Part shown: positions 1-6,726 of the stretch, in pieces
Position numbering within the stretch: position 1 is the first letter of the stretch
How the letters are laid out: every line of letters starts with the position of its first letter
The notes under the pieces: model-generated
The model's database searches: none
What the model was told of the DNA's origin: nothing
Seen by the model: the letters and a program-made list of their open reading frames with translations, nothing else
Made by a program: the position numbers and the translations under genes
DNA from: Bacillota bacterium
GTDB lineage: Bacteria; Bacillota; Clostridia; Lachnospirales; Cellulosilyticaceae
Assembly (NCBI GenBank): GCA_023415525.1
Contig: JAEZKI010000549.1
Span: 1 to 6,726 of the forward strand
Reading direction: 5' to 3'
Length of the DNA: 6,726 nucleotides

Positions 1-588
1 ATATATTTCTTTTTGACATTTTTCACTTATTCGATTTAAACTACTGTACTTTTGAATCTCGTGGGTGAGAAAAAGGGTATTCTCTAGCTGCCAGATGGCC
101 TCATAAACACATTTTTTGTACTCTCTAGGGGGGATTTTAAGCTGATAATTAAAAGAAATAATATTATTGCGCAGAATAATATTCGTAGGTGCTAATACGG
201 TATAACAAATAATAGGATATAGCTCATCATAATCTAAGAATTTATGTAAAATACTTTTCATAAGTTGTACACGATAACCTAAGGCTAAACCTTCTTTTCC
301 TAAATATTTAGGAAGTGTTTCTCCTTCATAATAGCGAAAGACTAAATACAACTTCGAGTTCTCAGAAAAGTATTCAATAAAGTCTTCTAGCTTATTTTCT
401 TCGTATAAAGCTAGAAATTCTCCTATGTAGCTTTCTATATGCTCCCTATTGGTCAGCTCATTAACAAGAAACAGCCGTTCCTCTTCATCTTTTACTTTTT
501 TTACAATATAATTGCCTACTCCATCTTGCGACTCTAATACCCTTACAAGAGAATATTTTTTGGAAAATAGTATGTCCGGCATCTTCAT
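1..588 (-). CDS. Protein-kinase-fold protein, probable pseudokinase (C-terminus beyond left edge)
   Basis: An open frame runs from ATG at 588 to the left edge without a stop: 196 codons, 3' end missing. The visible part looks like a eukaryotic-type protein kinase domain. Residues 12-32 (YSLVRVLES...YIVKKV) fit the beta1-beta3 strands with a Lys at the VAIK position (30 or 31). Residues 80-96 (LYLVFRYYEGETLPKYL) fit the beta5 strand and hinge. Residues 129-138 (YTVLAPTNII) align with the catalytic loop HRDLKPxNIL, but His, the catalytic Asp and the Lys are replaced by Tyr, Val and Ala, while Pro and Asn remain. Near residues 147-149, NYQ stands where DFG is expected. No clear glycine-rich loop is seen. 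Phosphotransfer therefore seems unlikely; binding or scaffolding is the likelier role (inference). No signal peptide or membrane segment is visible. ATG at 588 is preferred because AAAGGTGG lies just upstream; ATG at 582 is a possible alternative. It follows the tail-type genes by 44 bp and is probably co-transcribed. The missing C-terminus could carry another domain. A diverged kinase-like phosphotransferase is the alternative family. Confidence 0.7.
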   Translation of the reverse strand, partial: MKMPDILFSKKYSLVRVLESQDGVGNYIVKKVKDEEERLFLVNELTNREHIESYIGEFLALYEENKLEDFIEYFSENSKLYLVFRYYEGETLPKYLGKEGLALGYRVQLMKSILHKFLDYDELYPIICYTVLAPTNIILRNNIISFNYQLKIPPREYKKCVYEAIWQLENTLFLTHEIQKYSSLNRISEKCQKEIY

Positions 589-589
589 T

Positions 590-600
590 CCCCCACCTTT
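590..600 (-). promoter_or_regulatory. Ribosome binding site of the pseudokinase-like gene
   Basis: Read on the minus strand, this is AAAGGTGGGGG, ending one base before ATG at 588. The AAAGGTGG part is a fair Shine-Dalgarno match at usable distance from ATG 588 and also within reach of the second in-frame ATG at 582. It supports a real gene start in this short gap and favours the first ATG slightly. Confidence 0.55.
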
Positions 601-632
601 GCTTTTTGCTACTGGTTCTTAGCCTAAAACTT

Positions 633-2411
633 TTAGCCCTCTTTTACTACAACAAATGCTGTTGCCTTTTTCATTGGATATTTTACACTCTCAGCACTAA
701 TTTCATAGACACCCTCTTTTGTAGGTGCCTCATAAACGCCATTAAAGTCAATAGCTCCACCTTCTTTATCCGCTACTGCCCATCTACATTCTTTATTATC
801 TGTTCCTTCTATTACACTGGTAAACTTATATTTTTCACGAGGTGCTATGGTAATTGTATTAGGTTCGATTTCCACCGTAACATGATTAATCTCTGAAAGA
901 TTTTCCTTTCTTGCCTTTTCATCCTTTTCTGCCCACCACTTAACGGTTATCGTTTGCGTCTCAGCATTGTCAAGGCATTTGATAGCAATTCTAAAGGTTC
1001 CTGTTTCTATATAAGAGATAACTGCTAAAGAACATTTAGGCAAATTAGGTTCAAAATGCGTTCCTTCCAAAATACTTATATCCCCAAAGATGTTTTTACT
1101 ATGGTCATAGGAACTATTCTCCTTAAGCTCCTCTACCACTGCTACATTAATTAAAACATCTCCTTTGCCAAGCCCATGGGCAATTTCGTCACTGAAGTAA
1201 ACCTTATTTTTAGAACGCAAGTCAATTTCGATAACCTCTTGTCCACTTGAAAGACTCTTAGGGTTATTTCCATCTGCTTTACTTACCGCTACTTCATCAT
1301 AACCTGCTAAATACTTCTGAAGTTCCTTTGCATTTAGGCCTTGCTCCACTTCTTCTGGCATTAAAAGCTGTAATAAGCCATTACTTAGTACATATTGCTT
1401 ATAAGGCATTGGCTGGAAGTCATCAATGGAATACTCCACTCCCTTTTTAATAAGTCGCATCTTAGCTAAATAAATGGCATTATTAGAACCAAAGTTCAGC
1501 GCTTCATCAAAAGGTGTCTCCATATAGGCCTTTATAATTCGCTCATTAATAGAGGTCTTAGCAATCTCTACATTAAAATAAGTATCTTCTTCTAAAGAGT
1601 AATGAACTGTCCCTATGCTAATAGAACTAGTGGCTTTATCTACAAAAAGGGAAGCTTTTACTTGTTCTACTTGATCTGCTCGTAGTTTATAAGTTAACTC
1701 AACTGTTTTATAGGCTGTTACGTCTTCATCACGATAATGGATGGTGAGTTTATTTTCTCCCTCATCATTAAAAAAGTAGTCAGAGGTTAGAGTGTATTCC
1801 ATATCAACCATACGAGGAAGATTAATCTTCTCAATTTGAACTTTCACTTCTATCTCTTTTTCAGGCTGAGTATAAAGAGGAACGATTTGAGTAATCTTAA
1901 TGCCATTTGCTTCATAGATGACCTGCTTATCTTCTTTATAATGATTAAGTGTAAGACTATGGCTATCCTTTTCTTCGTTGGTTAAATAAAGGCGATAGCT
2001 TTCATTCACGCGATTGTACTGGGCCTCTTGATTATTGTTCTCAGAGGTTGCCACAATAGAGTGAACCATCTCTTCACTTTTCTCCTCATATTCGAGACAG
2101 AGATAAATAGAACGAATGTCTTGTAGACCATCAAAACCATCAATAACGTTTAACTTTTTTGTCACAGCTTCTTCTACTATAATTTCTCTTCCCATATAAT
2201 CAAGAGCCATTCCTGCTTCTATAGAAATTGTTTTTTCATCAATCATTAGGGTATTTAAGCCACTTACAACACCTACTCCACAATTCAAAATGTTGGTAAG
2301 CCTTCTCTTATCATTCATATAGCGTTGCTCATCTTCAAAGTCCCTAACGGTTAAGAGTTTTCCATAAAAATAGTTGTTTCTTTCAAATGGATATAATTTT
2401 TTATTTCTCAT
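633..2411 (-). CDS. Tail/baseplate-associated protein with conserved N-terminal module and C-terminal Ig-like domain
   Basis: A complete gene of 592 aa with stop TAA. No enzyme motif is recognised. The N-terminus (residues 7-52) carries a dense signature: YPFERNNYFYGKLLTVRDF, then EQRYMNDKRRL, then GVGVVSGL, followed by ALDYMGREI near 69-77. I associate this signature with uncharacterised proteins encoded beside baseplate J and tail-protein genes in tail-like clusters, but cannot name the family. The middle (about 100-500) is mixed and strand-rich. Residues 511-592 look like a bacterial Ig-like domain: a P-T-I-T-I-A-P start, a core Trp in CRWAV, then GGAIDFNGVYEAPTKEGVY and a closing strand ending VVVKEG. 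Such domains are common in phage tail and cell-surface proteins, so a peripheral baseplate or fibre-like role is inferred. There is no signal peptide or membrane segment, consistent with cytoplasmic particle assembly. ATG at 2411 overlaps the TAA of the upstream gene by one base, so translation is probably coupled. Confidence 0.8.
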   Translation of the reverse strand: MRNKKLYPFERNNYFYGKLLTVRDFEDEQRYMNDKRRLTNILNCGVGVVSGLNTLMIDEKTISIEAGMALDYMGREIIVEEAVTKKLNVIDGFDGLQDIRSIYLCLEYEEKSEEMVHSIVATSENNNQEAQYNRVNESYRLYLTNEEKDSHSLTLNHYKEDKQVIYEANGIKITQIVPLYTQPEKEIEVKVQIEKINLPRMVDMEYTLTSDYFFNDEGENKLTIHYRDEDVTAYKTVELTYKLRADQVEQVKASLFVDKATSSISIGTVHYSLEEDTYFNVEIAKTSINERIIKAYMETPFDEALNFGSNNAIYLAKMRLIKKGVEYSIDDFQPMPYKQYVLSNGLLQLLMPEEVEQGLNAKELQKYLAGYDEVAVSKADGNNPKSLSSGQEVIEIDLRSKNKVYFSDEIAHGLGKGDVLINVAVVEELKENSSYDHSKNIFGDISILEGTHFEPNLPKCSLAVISYIETGTFRIAIKCLDNAETQTITVKWWAEKDEKARKENLSEINHVTVEIEPNTITIAPREKYKFTSVIEGTDNKECRWAVADKEGGAIDFNGVYEAPTKEGVYEISAESVKYPMKKATAFVVVKEG

Positions 2412-3580
2412 TACATTAAACCTCCCTGTTCAAGAATAGTTGTATTAAAAGGTATCGTTGTATTACCATCTAATTTTAATGGTAGATTATTTGATATATT
2501 GCTATTTAGCCCTAAATAAGTATGTCCCCCTAAAGTCATGAGTGGTTTTAATACAATAACCTCTGCAACAGTATGGGCCGGTTTGTGTAATGAAACAATA
2601 CGTTTTATTTCCAATAATACCTGCTGATTAGGTACATTCTCTTCATCTACTAATACGAAAAAAACATACTGATCATTGCCATAGAGCAACTTATAATTTT
2701 CTTCATAAGTGCTCTTACTATAATGATTCATAACCTCATAAGTCTCTATAATAACAGGTCTTTTACCTATATAAAGCTCCAATATCTGCATAAGACCTTC
2801 TTTTGTTCCCTTTAGCTTATAAAGAGAGAAACTCCTTTGTATAAGTTGTCTCAGCTGCTTTTCTTGCCACATGCTACTCCTATCTACAGCTACCCATTCC
2901 CCTAGCCATTTTAGGAAATCTCCCTCTACGAACTGAGGGTCGAAATAACGGGAAACCCCCATTATTTCTTCCTCTAAATCTCCCATAAAACTCTGATAAA
3001 CGCCTAAGAATCTACTTAAGAAATCAAAGCTTTGGGGGTTTTCTTTATAAAACTGAGGTAGGTAATCTGCGATAGTCTGTCTCGGAAACTCCAATCTTAA
3101 CTGTTCAATCCTGGGAGGTAATGTATTATAGGTAATGAATTCTAGCTTAAACCATAAATACCGCCCTTCAGCTTTAAAAAGCAACACATCTTCTTGATTC
3201 TTACTGGTTTCTATCCATAGTTTATCCATTAGATAAAGCTTATCCATTATGGTTTTATCTTGACTCTGTAGGAGTTCATTAATATCTACTAATGTATCAC
3301 CTATCATGACCTTACTGTCATTACTAGCAAAGTACGAAAACTGAATACTGCTCTCTTCTGTTTTTATAAGCTGAAGTATGAGTCGATTCCATACGGTATC
3401 TTTTTCAAAGCTATCCATGGGCCCTGAAAGATAAACACTCTCTGAAACACCTACTTTTAGTGTTTCTTCTGCTCTCTCTCTCGTCATCTGCAAGGCATTT
3501 CCTTGTATTTCACAGCCCTCCATTATGCCTAGATTCCAAAGCTCTTCATTAAATAGATAGTATTTAACTTTTTCATTCAT
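2411..3580 (-). CDS. Phage-tail-like baseplate protein, P2 gpI-type (TIGR02242-like)
   Basis: A complete gene of 389 aa. The core at about residues 161-285 matches the phage tail protein domain related to P2 protein I: LEFPRQTIADYLPQFYKE opens it, then FLSRFLGVYQSF, RYFDPQF, FLKWLGEWVAVD, and KGTKEGLMQILELYIG. LHKPAHTVAE (331-340) is a further hallmark of gpI-type proteins. In phages and contractile injection particles, proteins of this family sit at the baseplate periphery, joining wedge to fibres (family knowledge; role here inferred). About 155 residues precede the core and appear strand-rich, with LSGPMDS...WNRLIL near 51-69, an extension seen in larger members of this group. The C-terminus holds two similar short segments, LGGHTYLGLNSNI and LDGNTTIPFNTTI. 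The start at ATG 3580 follows GAGGTGAGG. The gene begins 24 bp after the second baseplate J-like gene and its TAA overlaps the next ATG, as expected of one structural operon. Confidence 0.87.
   Translation of the reverse strand: MNEKVKYYLFNEELWNLGIMEGCEIQGNALQMTRERAEETLKVGVSESVYLSGPMDSFEKDTVWNRLILQLIKTEESSIQFSYFASNDSKVMIGDTLVDINELLQSQDKTIMDKLYLMDKLWIETSKNQEDVLLFKAEGRYLWFKLEFITYNTLPPRIEQLRLEFPRQTIADYLPQFYKENPQSFDFLSRFLGVYQSFMGDLEEEIMGVSRYFDPQFVEGDFLKWLGEWVAVDRSSMWQEKQLRQLIQRSFSLYKLKGTKEGLMQILELYIGKRPVIIETYEVMNHYSKSTYEENYKLLYGNDQYVFFVLVDEENVPNQQVLLEIKRIVSLHKPAHTVAEVIVLKPLMTLGGHTYLGLNSNISNNLPLKLDGNTTIPFNTTILEQGGLM
2420..2426 (-). promoter_or_regulatory. Ribosome binding site inside the end of the tail-protein gene
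   Basis: On the minus strand GGGAGGT lies 8 bases before ATG at 2411 and is embedded in the last codons (Gly-Gly-Leu) of the upstream tail-protein gene. It fixes the start of the 592-aa protein and, with the TAATG overlap, points to translational coupling. A nearer ATG, the last sense codon of the upstream gene, is followed directly by a stop in its own frame and cannot be the start. Confidence 0.75.
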
Positions 3581-3582
3581 TT

Positions 3583-3591
3583 CCTCACCTC
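3583..3591 (-). promoter_or_regulatory. Ribosome binding site of the gpI-type tail gene
   Basis: GAGGTGAGG on the minus strand, two bases before ATG 3580. The GAGGTG part gives a normal 5-base spacing. The site occupies most of the 24-bp gap and leaves no room for a separate promoter. Confidence 0.7.
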
Positions 3592-3604
3592 TTTTCTCCT
3601 CAGG

Positions 3605-5776
3605 CTACCTTGCTGTAACAAGAATATTATTTGCTTCTAAATAAGTCCTCCCATGAGGAGGAATAATGAGATCTCCTAATGCATTCCTTCTCACTTTCTC
3701 ATGATTCATTTCTAATTGCAGATATCTCACATTAATAACGCATTCTAAGAGTTCTATGGCACTACATAAACCCCCATGAAATAAGGTTGCTCCTAGCTTA
3801 TTTTTTTGAGTATCTAATATATACTTTTCCAAAGTTTGGTGAATAAGCTCCTTGGCATCCTTATAATGTGAACTAACAATGACTTCACCATAAATTTGAA
3901 CCCCTATGTATTCAGGCATAGTCACATAAAGTTGAGTCGTTAAAAGCTTACTCTTGTTCAATTGCTCTTTTACATTCTGCAAATAACTTTCTAATTTTTG
4001 TTGGCCCCCTATAGGCCCTGCTGGCTCTACGACTACTGTCATTGTATTTTCAGCTTTTTTCTTAGGATAATCTATTAATCCTGGCTTATAGAGAGGGATA
4101 GCAGTAGCTTTAGCCATACAAAGTCCTTGTGTACTCTTTGCAATCTCTTCATAATCTTCAAGGGTAATAGCTCTTTCTAGATTCTTCATACTGGCCATAG
4201 CTCGCTCAAGTAAGGCCTGAGTACTTTCACCTAACTTGCCTCCTTCAGCTCCTTGAAGTTGAAAAACTTCTATTCCTTCAAACCACTCTTTTTTGTCAAA
4301 ACTATTGATTAGCCCAGCTCTAATGTTCCCCTCTGCTCCCTTGGTTGTCTTATAAGCGGTTATAAATAGGTTATCACTGCCTATGCTAGGTACCTTACCT
4401 TTTAAATTGTCTCCAAATTGAAGGCCCTTTATCTCTGGATTAAAAAGATAGACTTTACTAGTGGATTTCCATTCATCTAAGGTGTTTACCTTCTTCCATT
4501 CTTCTATAACTCTTTGCCCTGATGAAGTTTTTTTAGCTCCCATTATCTCAAAGTCATTATATAAAATAGCAGGTTCTTCTTCTTCTAAAAGAAAAATTTG
4601 CTCAGCCGTCCCATTACTAGACCCTATTATTCTCTTATCATAAAACTTATTATCATAAATCACTAGTTTGAGTACTGCTTCATGCTCCTCAAGCCCCTCA
4701 AATAGAGTGGCTAGTTCTGTTCGTTTGGATGTCCCTAGCCTTAGTTCAAGCCCTTCTAGCTGCTTAAGAAGATAGACGACTCCTCTCTCCTCTGCCGCTT
4801 GCCACTCTCCTTTATTTTTTATGTACAGGTCATAACGTCCTTCTAAGCCTAAGTAGGAATAAAGTAGCATCTGATTTTCTTTAAAGGCCTTATAATTAAA
4901 ATAAATACTTTCACATAAGGTATTTTGTTGTACAACAGCTAAGCTATTAAACCAAATCCTTGTTAGCTTTGGAAAGACTTCATATTCATATTTAACAGCC
5001 TTTACCCGAAGGAGAAAGACCTTTTCCCCCCGTTCTTCATAAGGGAGATGTTCTCCATCTACTTTAAAAGAAAGCTGTCCTGAATAAAGAAAGCCATAGG
5101 TTTCATCTTTTATAATCTCCAAAGGATACCAACCTACCTTGCCTTCTTTCTCTCCATAATATTCCCAGAGTACTTTAGCTAAAGGAATAAAGCTTTCTTC
5201 CTCCGTAATTGGATTTCTATCTAAGCCCTGCTCCTTTTCAATTTCTAAGTAAAGATGTATTTCTTCCTTAGAAACTAAAGCTTTTTCAAAGCCTATATAG
5301 AAGCTTCTTAGTTCTTTTTCATTTCTACCAAATAGATTGAGTGTTCGCGTCCCTTCTGGATTATACTTGTACAAAAGCAGTTTATCCTGGTTCTGGTAAC
5401 CTACACTTTTTATACTATTGGCATAAAGTTTAGCTGTTTTTTGTGTTTCAAACACAATATTGCCCGCCTTTAGCTTTGTTCCTTTAGGTAGACATCTATC
5501 CTCCATGCAATTAAAATAAACCATAGCCTTAGAGCCTTGAGCATATTCAGCCTCAATGCCTAGAAGTTTTAGAAATTTAGAGAGACTTTTAGCCCCTACA
5601 TGGTTAATCTTACTCTGCTGCTCTTTTTTAAGATAGGCTAGGAGCTCAATAAATGTAACACCTGGATCATGGATATCTATGTCATTCCAGTCATTACCGT
5701 ATTTTTTTATTTGATTAATTGCAACTTGAACAATCTCTTCAAATGACTGGTCATCTAAATTGGGAAGTAGTAACAT
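3605..5776 (-). CDS. Baseplate J-like assembly protein (second paralogue, TIGR02243-like)
   Basis: A complete gene of 723 aa. The N-terminus has the opening typical of putative baseplate assembly proteins: LPNLDDQSFEEIV (4-16), then DPGVTFIELLAYL (37-49) and LPKGTKLKAGNIVFET (96-111). WYPLEIIKDETYGFLYSGQLSF (216-237) is another family landmark. FGDNLKGKVP starts at residue 454 and corresponds to the FGDGxxGxxP motif of the family, with Asn for the last Gly. The baseplate J-like region follows: EGGKLGEST, then LERAITLEDYEEIA (about 520-550), and a C-terminal part with TMTVVVEPAG and LGATLFHGGL. Such proteins form wedge subunits of contractile tail baseplates, like P2 gpJ, T4 gp6 or the Afp11/Afp12 pair (family knowledge). 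The partial gene upstream aligns motif by motif with its second half, so the two are paralogues and probably partner in the wedge (inference). AGAGGAT precedes ATG 5776 at normal spacing. The stop is TAG. Confidence 0.88.
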   Translation of the reverse strand: MLLLPNLDDQSFEEIVQVAINQIKKYGNDWNDIDIHDPGVTFIELLAYLKKEQQSKINHVGAKSLSKFLKLLGIEAEYAQGSKAMVYFNCMEDRCLPKGTKLKAGNIVFETQKTAKLYANSIKSVGYQNQDKLLLYKYNPEGTRTLNLFGRNEKELRSFYIGFEKALVSKEEIHLYLEIEKEQGLDRNPITEEESFIPLAKVLWEYYGEKEGKVGWYPLEIIKDETYGFLYSGQLSFKVDGEHLPYEERGEKVFLLRVKAVKYEYEVFPKLTRIWFNSLAVVQQNTLCESIYFNYKAFKENQMLLYSYLGLEGRYDLYIKNKGEWQAAEERGVVYLLKQLEGLELRLGTSKRTELATLFEGLEEHEAVLKLVIYDNKFYDKRIIGSSNGTAEQIFLLEEEEPAILYNDFEIMGAKKTSSGQRVIEEWKKVNTLDEWKSTSKVYLFNPEIKGLQFGDNLKGKVPSIGSDNLFITAYKTTKGAEGNIRAGLINSFDKKEWFEGIEVFQLQGAEGGKLGESTQALLERAMASMKNLERAITLEDYEEIAKSTQGLCMAKATAIPLYKPGLIDYPKKKAENTMTVVVEPAGPIGGQQKLESYLQNVKEQLNKSKLLTTQLYVTMPEYIGVQIYGEVIVSSHYKDAKELIHQTLEKYILDTQKNKLGATLFHGGLCSAIELLECVINVRYLQLEMNHEKVRRNALGDLIIPPHGRTYLEANNILVTAR

Positions 5777-5780
5777 AATT

Positions 5781-5787
5781 ATCCTCT
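5781..5787 (-). promoter_or_regulatory. Ribosome binding site of the 723-aa baseplate gene
   Basis: AGAGGAT on the minus strand, with AGAGG 6 bases before ATG 5776. It lies in the 19-bp gap after the upstream baseplate gene and supports the chosen start. Confidence 0.65.
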
Positions 5788-5795
5788 TTTCTATA

Positions 5796-6726
5796 CTAGA
5801 GTACGGTTATTTCTATGGTATGAGTACCACTCATTGGAACGGCATAGGGTAATTCTCTTAAACGATAGTAATCTATCTCCCGACGACTTTCCCTTATTCG
5901 CTCATAACAGCTAATCATTACATTATCAATGGTAATAATTCCTTGAATTCCTTTTATGTAATTATAAATTTGAGTTTTAGTAGGTAATACGCCTATTTCA
6001 AAGCCTTTACCATCAAAGTTCCCTTTAATAGGGTCAAGATATTCTTCTAACCTATCATCAATCTGTTTATAAATATTCTGATAGTCATTATAGTTCTCAA
6101 TATTGGCCTTAACACTTACACAAAACTCGATGTATTGTACTTCTCTTACCTTAAATTTCTCACTATAAGTTAATAATGCAGGCCCTTTCCTTTGGAGTTC
6201 TCTCATGACATTCTCTTTTATTTCTAAAAAGTAATTTCCTACAGAATTGGCATATCGGGGAAGAATAGCAATGGTTACACATCCTGTCTCTACTTCTCCT
6301 TCTTCATTGATACAACTCATAGCTTTAACTCTCACAATATTTCGATCCGCTGCTCTAACAAGACTATCATAATCATCAATAGACACTGCCTTATTCTGAT
6401 GACGCACCAATTTTGTATTACGTCTTATAGCTTCTTCTAAAGTCTCTACATCGCACCCTCCTGCAATGGGCTCAATGTTATAGACTCTATTCACAAAAGG
6501 AACGGCATCTGAAAAGCCATCTATACTAAAGGCCTCAAAATTACCTCTATCTCCCATTCCTACAGAATAATCAATACGTATTGTCTCATCATAAGAAGCA
6601 TTTGGAATTTTTCCATGCTTGCCATCTCCAAATAAAACTCTGCCCCTCTTCTCATCAAGCATATAGACCCGATCTTCTGGGCCAGCTTCCTTTATATTAG
6701 GAATGCGCTTCCATTTCACCCAATAG
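5796..6726 (-). CDS. Baseplate J-like assembly protein, C-terminal part (5' end beyond right edge)
   Basis: About 309 codons of a longer gene ending in TAG. The frame stays open to the right edge. A GTG at 6719 could be called as a start, but the codons before it (Tyr-Trp) continue a family motif, W.VKW...P, that normally lies mid-protein, and no Shine-Dalgarno is visible, so the true start is outside. Landmarks are RVYMLDEKRGRVLFGDGKHG (FGDG at 6621-6632), then IRIDYSVGMGDRGN, EPIAGGCDVETLEEAI and KAVSIDDYDSLVRAADRNIVRVKA, the last two marking the baseplate J-like region, and a C-terminal part with FEIGVLPTKTQIYNYIKGIQGI. This matches putative baseplate assembly proteins of the TIGR02243 type. 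By comparison with the downstream paralogue, where the equivalent motif starts at residue 454, roughly 400 or more N-terminal residues may be missing (inference). The expected role is a baseplate wedge subunit of a contractile tail-like particle. Confidence 0.87.
   Translation of the reverse strand, partial: YWVKWKRIPNIKEAGPEDRVYMLDEKRGRVLFGDGKHGKIPNASYDETIRIDYSVGMGDRGNFEAFSIDGFSDAVPFVNRVYNIEPIAGGCDVETLEEAIRRNTKLVRHQNKAVSIDDYDSLVRAADRNIVRVKAMSCINEEGEVETGCVTIAILPRYANSVGNYFLEIKENVMRELQRKGPALLTYSEKFKVREVQYIEFCVSVKANIENYNDYQNIYKQIDDRLEEYLDPIKGNFDGKGFEIGVLPTKTQIYNYIKGIQGIITIDNVMISCYERIRESRREIDYYRLRELPYAVPMSGTHTIEITVL

Noticed and set aside
175..204. Reading the left-edge gene as an active Ser/Thr kinase
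   Set aside because: The aligned catalytic loop lacks His, Asp and Lys, and the DFG Asp is not present, so active-kinase annotation is not supported.
589..632. 44-bp gap considered as a promoter or terminator site
   Set aside because: No -35/-10 pair at proper spacing and no stem with a U-run could be seen; it holds only the ribosome binding site of the next gene.
624..636. Palindrome CTAAAACTTTTAG over the stop of the 592-aa gene
   Set aside because: Stems are six A/T-rich base pairs with a one-base centre, which cannot form a stable hairpin, and no T-tract follows; not a terminator.
606..896. Plus-strand open frame of 96 codons
   Set aside because: It lies wholly opposite the Ig-like domain of the 592-aa gene, is rich in Cys and Phe as expected of an antisense frame, and has no recognisable domain.
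1817..1830. Perfect 14-bp palindrome GAAGATTAATCTTC
   Set aside because: It is inside coding sequence (EKINLP region) in AT-rich DNA, has no loop, and is far from any gene start; chance is the simplest reading.
4461..4643. Plus-strand open frame of 60 codons
   Set aside because: It is antisense to the well-supported 723-aa baseplate gene, with a low-complexity Ser-rich translation and no family match.

Overview
The window is a compact block of five minus-strand genes in AT-rich DNA. Strong Shine-Dalgarno sites (AGAGGAT, GAGGTGAGG, GGGAGGT), gaps of 44 bp or less, and codon use rich in A/T third positions suggest a low-GC Gram-positive host, most likely a Clostridia-type Firmicute (inference; there is no taxonomic marker here).

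In transcription order, from right to left, the genes are: (1) the C-terminal part of a baseplate J-like protein, cut by the right edge; (2) a complete second baseplate J-like protein of 723 aa that is recognisably a paralogue of the first; (3) a 389-aa tail protein with a P2 gpI-like core; (4) a 592-aa protein with a conserved N-terminal module of unknown function and a bacterial Ig-like domain at its C-terminus; (5) the first 196 codons of a protein-kinase-fold protein whose catalytic residues are missing, so a probable pseudokinase, cut by the left edge. The spacing is 19 bp, 24 bp, a 1-bp TAATG overlap, then 44 bp. I see no promoter or terminator between the genes, so this reads as the interior of one operon.

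Two different baseplate J-like proteins followed by a gpI-type tail protein is the layout of the baseplate section of contractile phage-tail-like particles: extracellular contractile injection systems, R-type tailocins, or a myophage-type prophage. Genes 1 and 2 would form the baseplate wedge, gene 3 would join wedge to hub or fibres, and gene 4 would be a peripheral baseplate or fibre-like component. Gene 5 is the least expected member: a degenerate kinase downstream of structural genes could be a scaffold, a regulator, an effector-handling protein or a neighbour with another job. Sheath, tube, spike, ATPase and capsid genes would lie outside the window, so the type of particle cannot be settled here. 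No RNA genes, mobile elements, CRISPR arrays or long repeats were seen.
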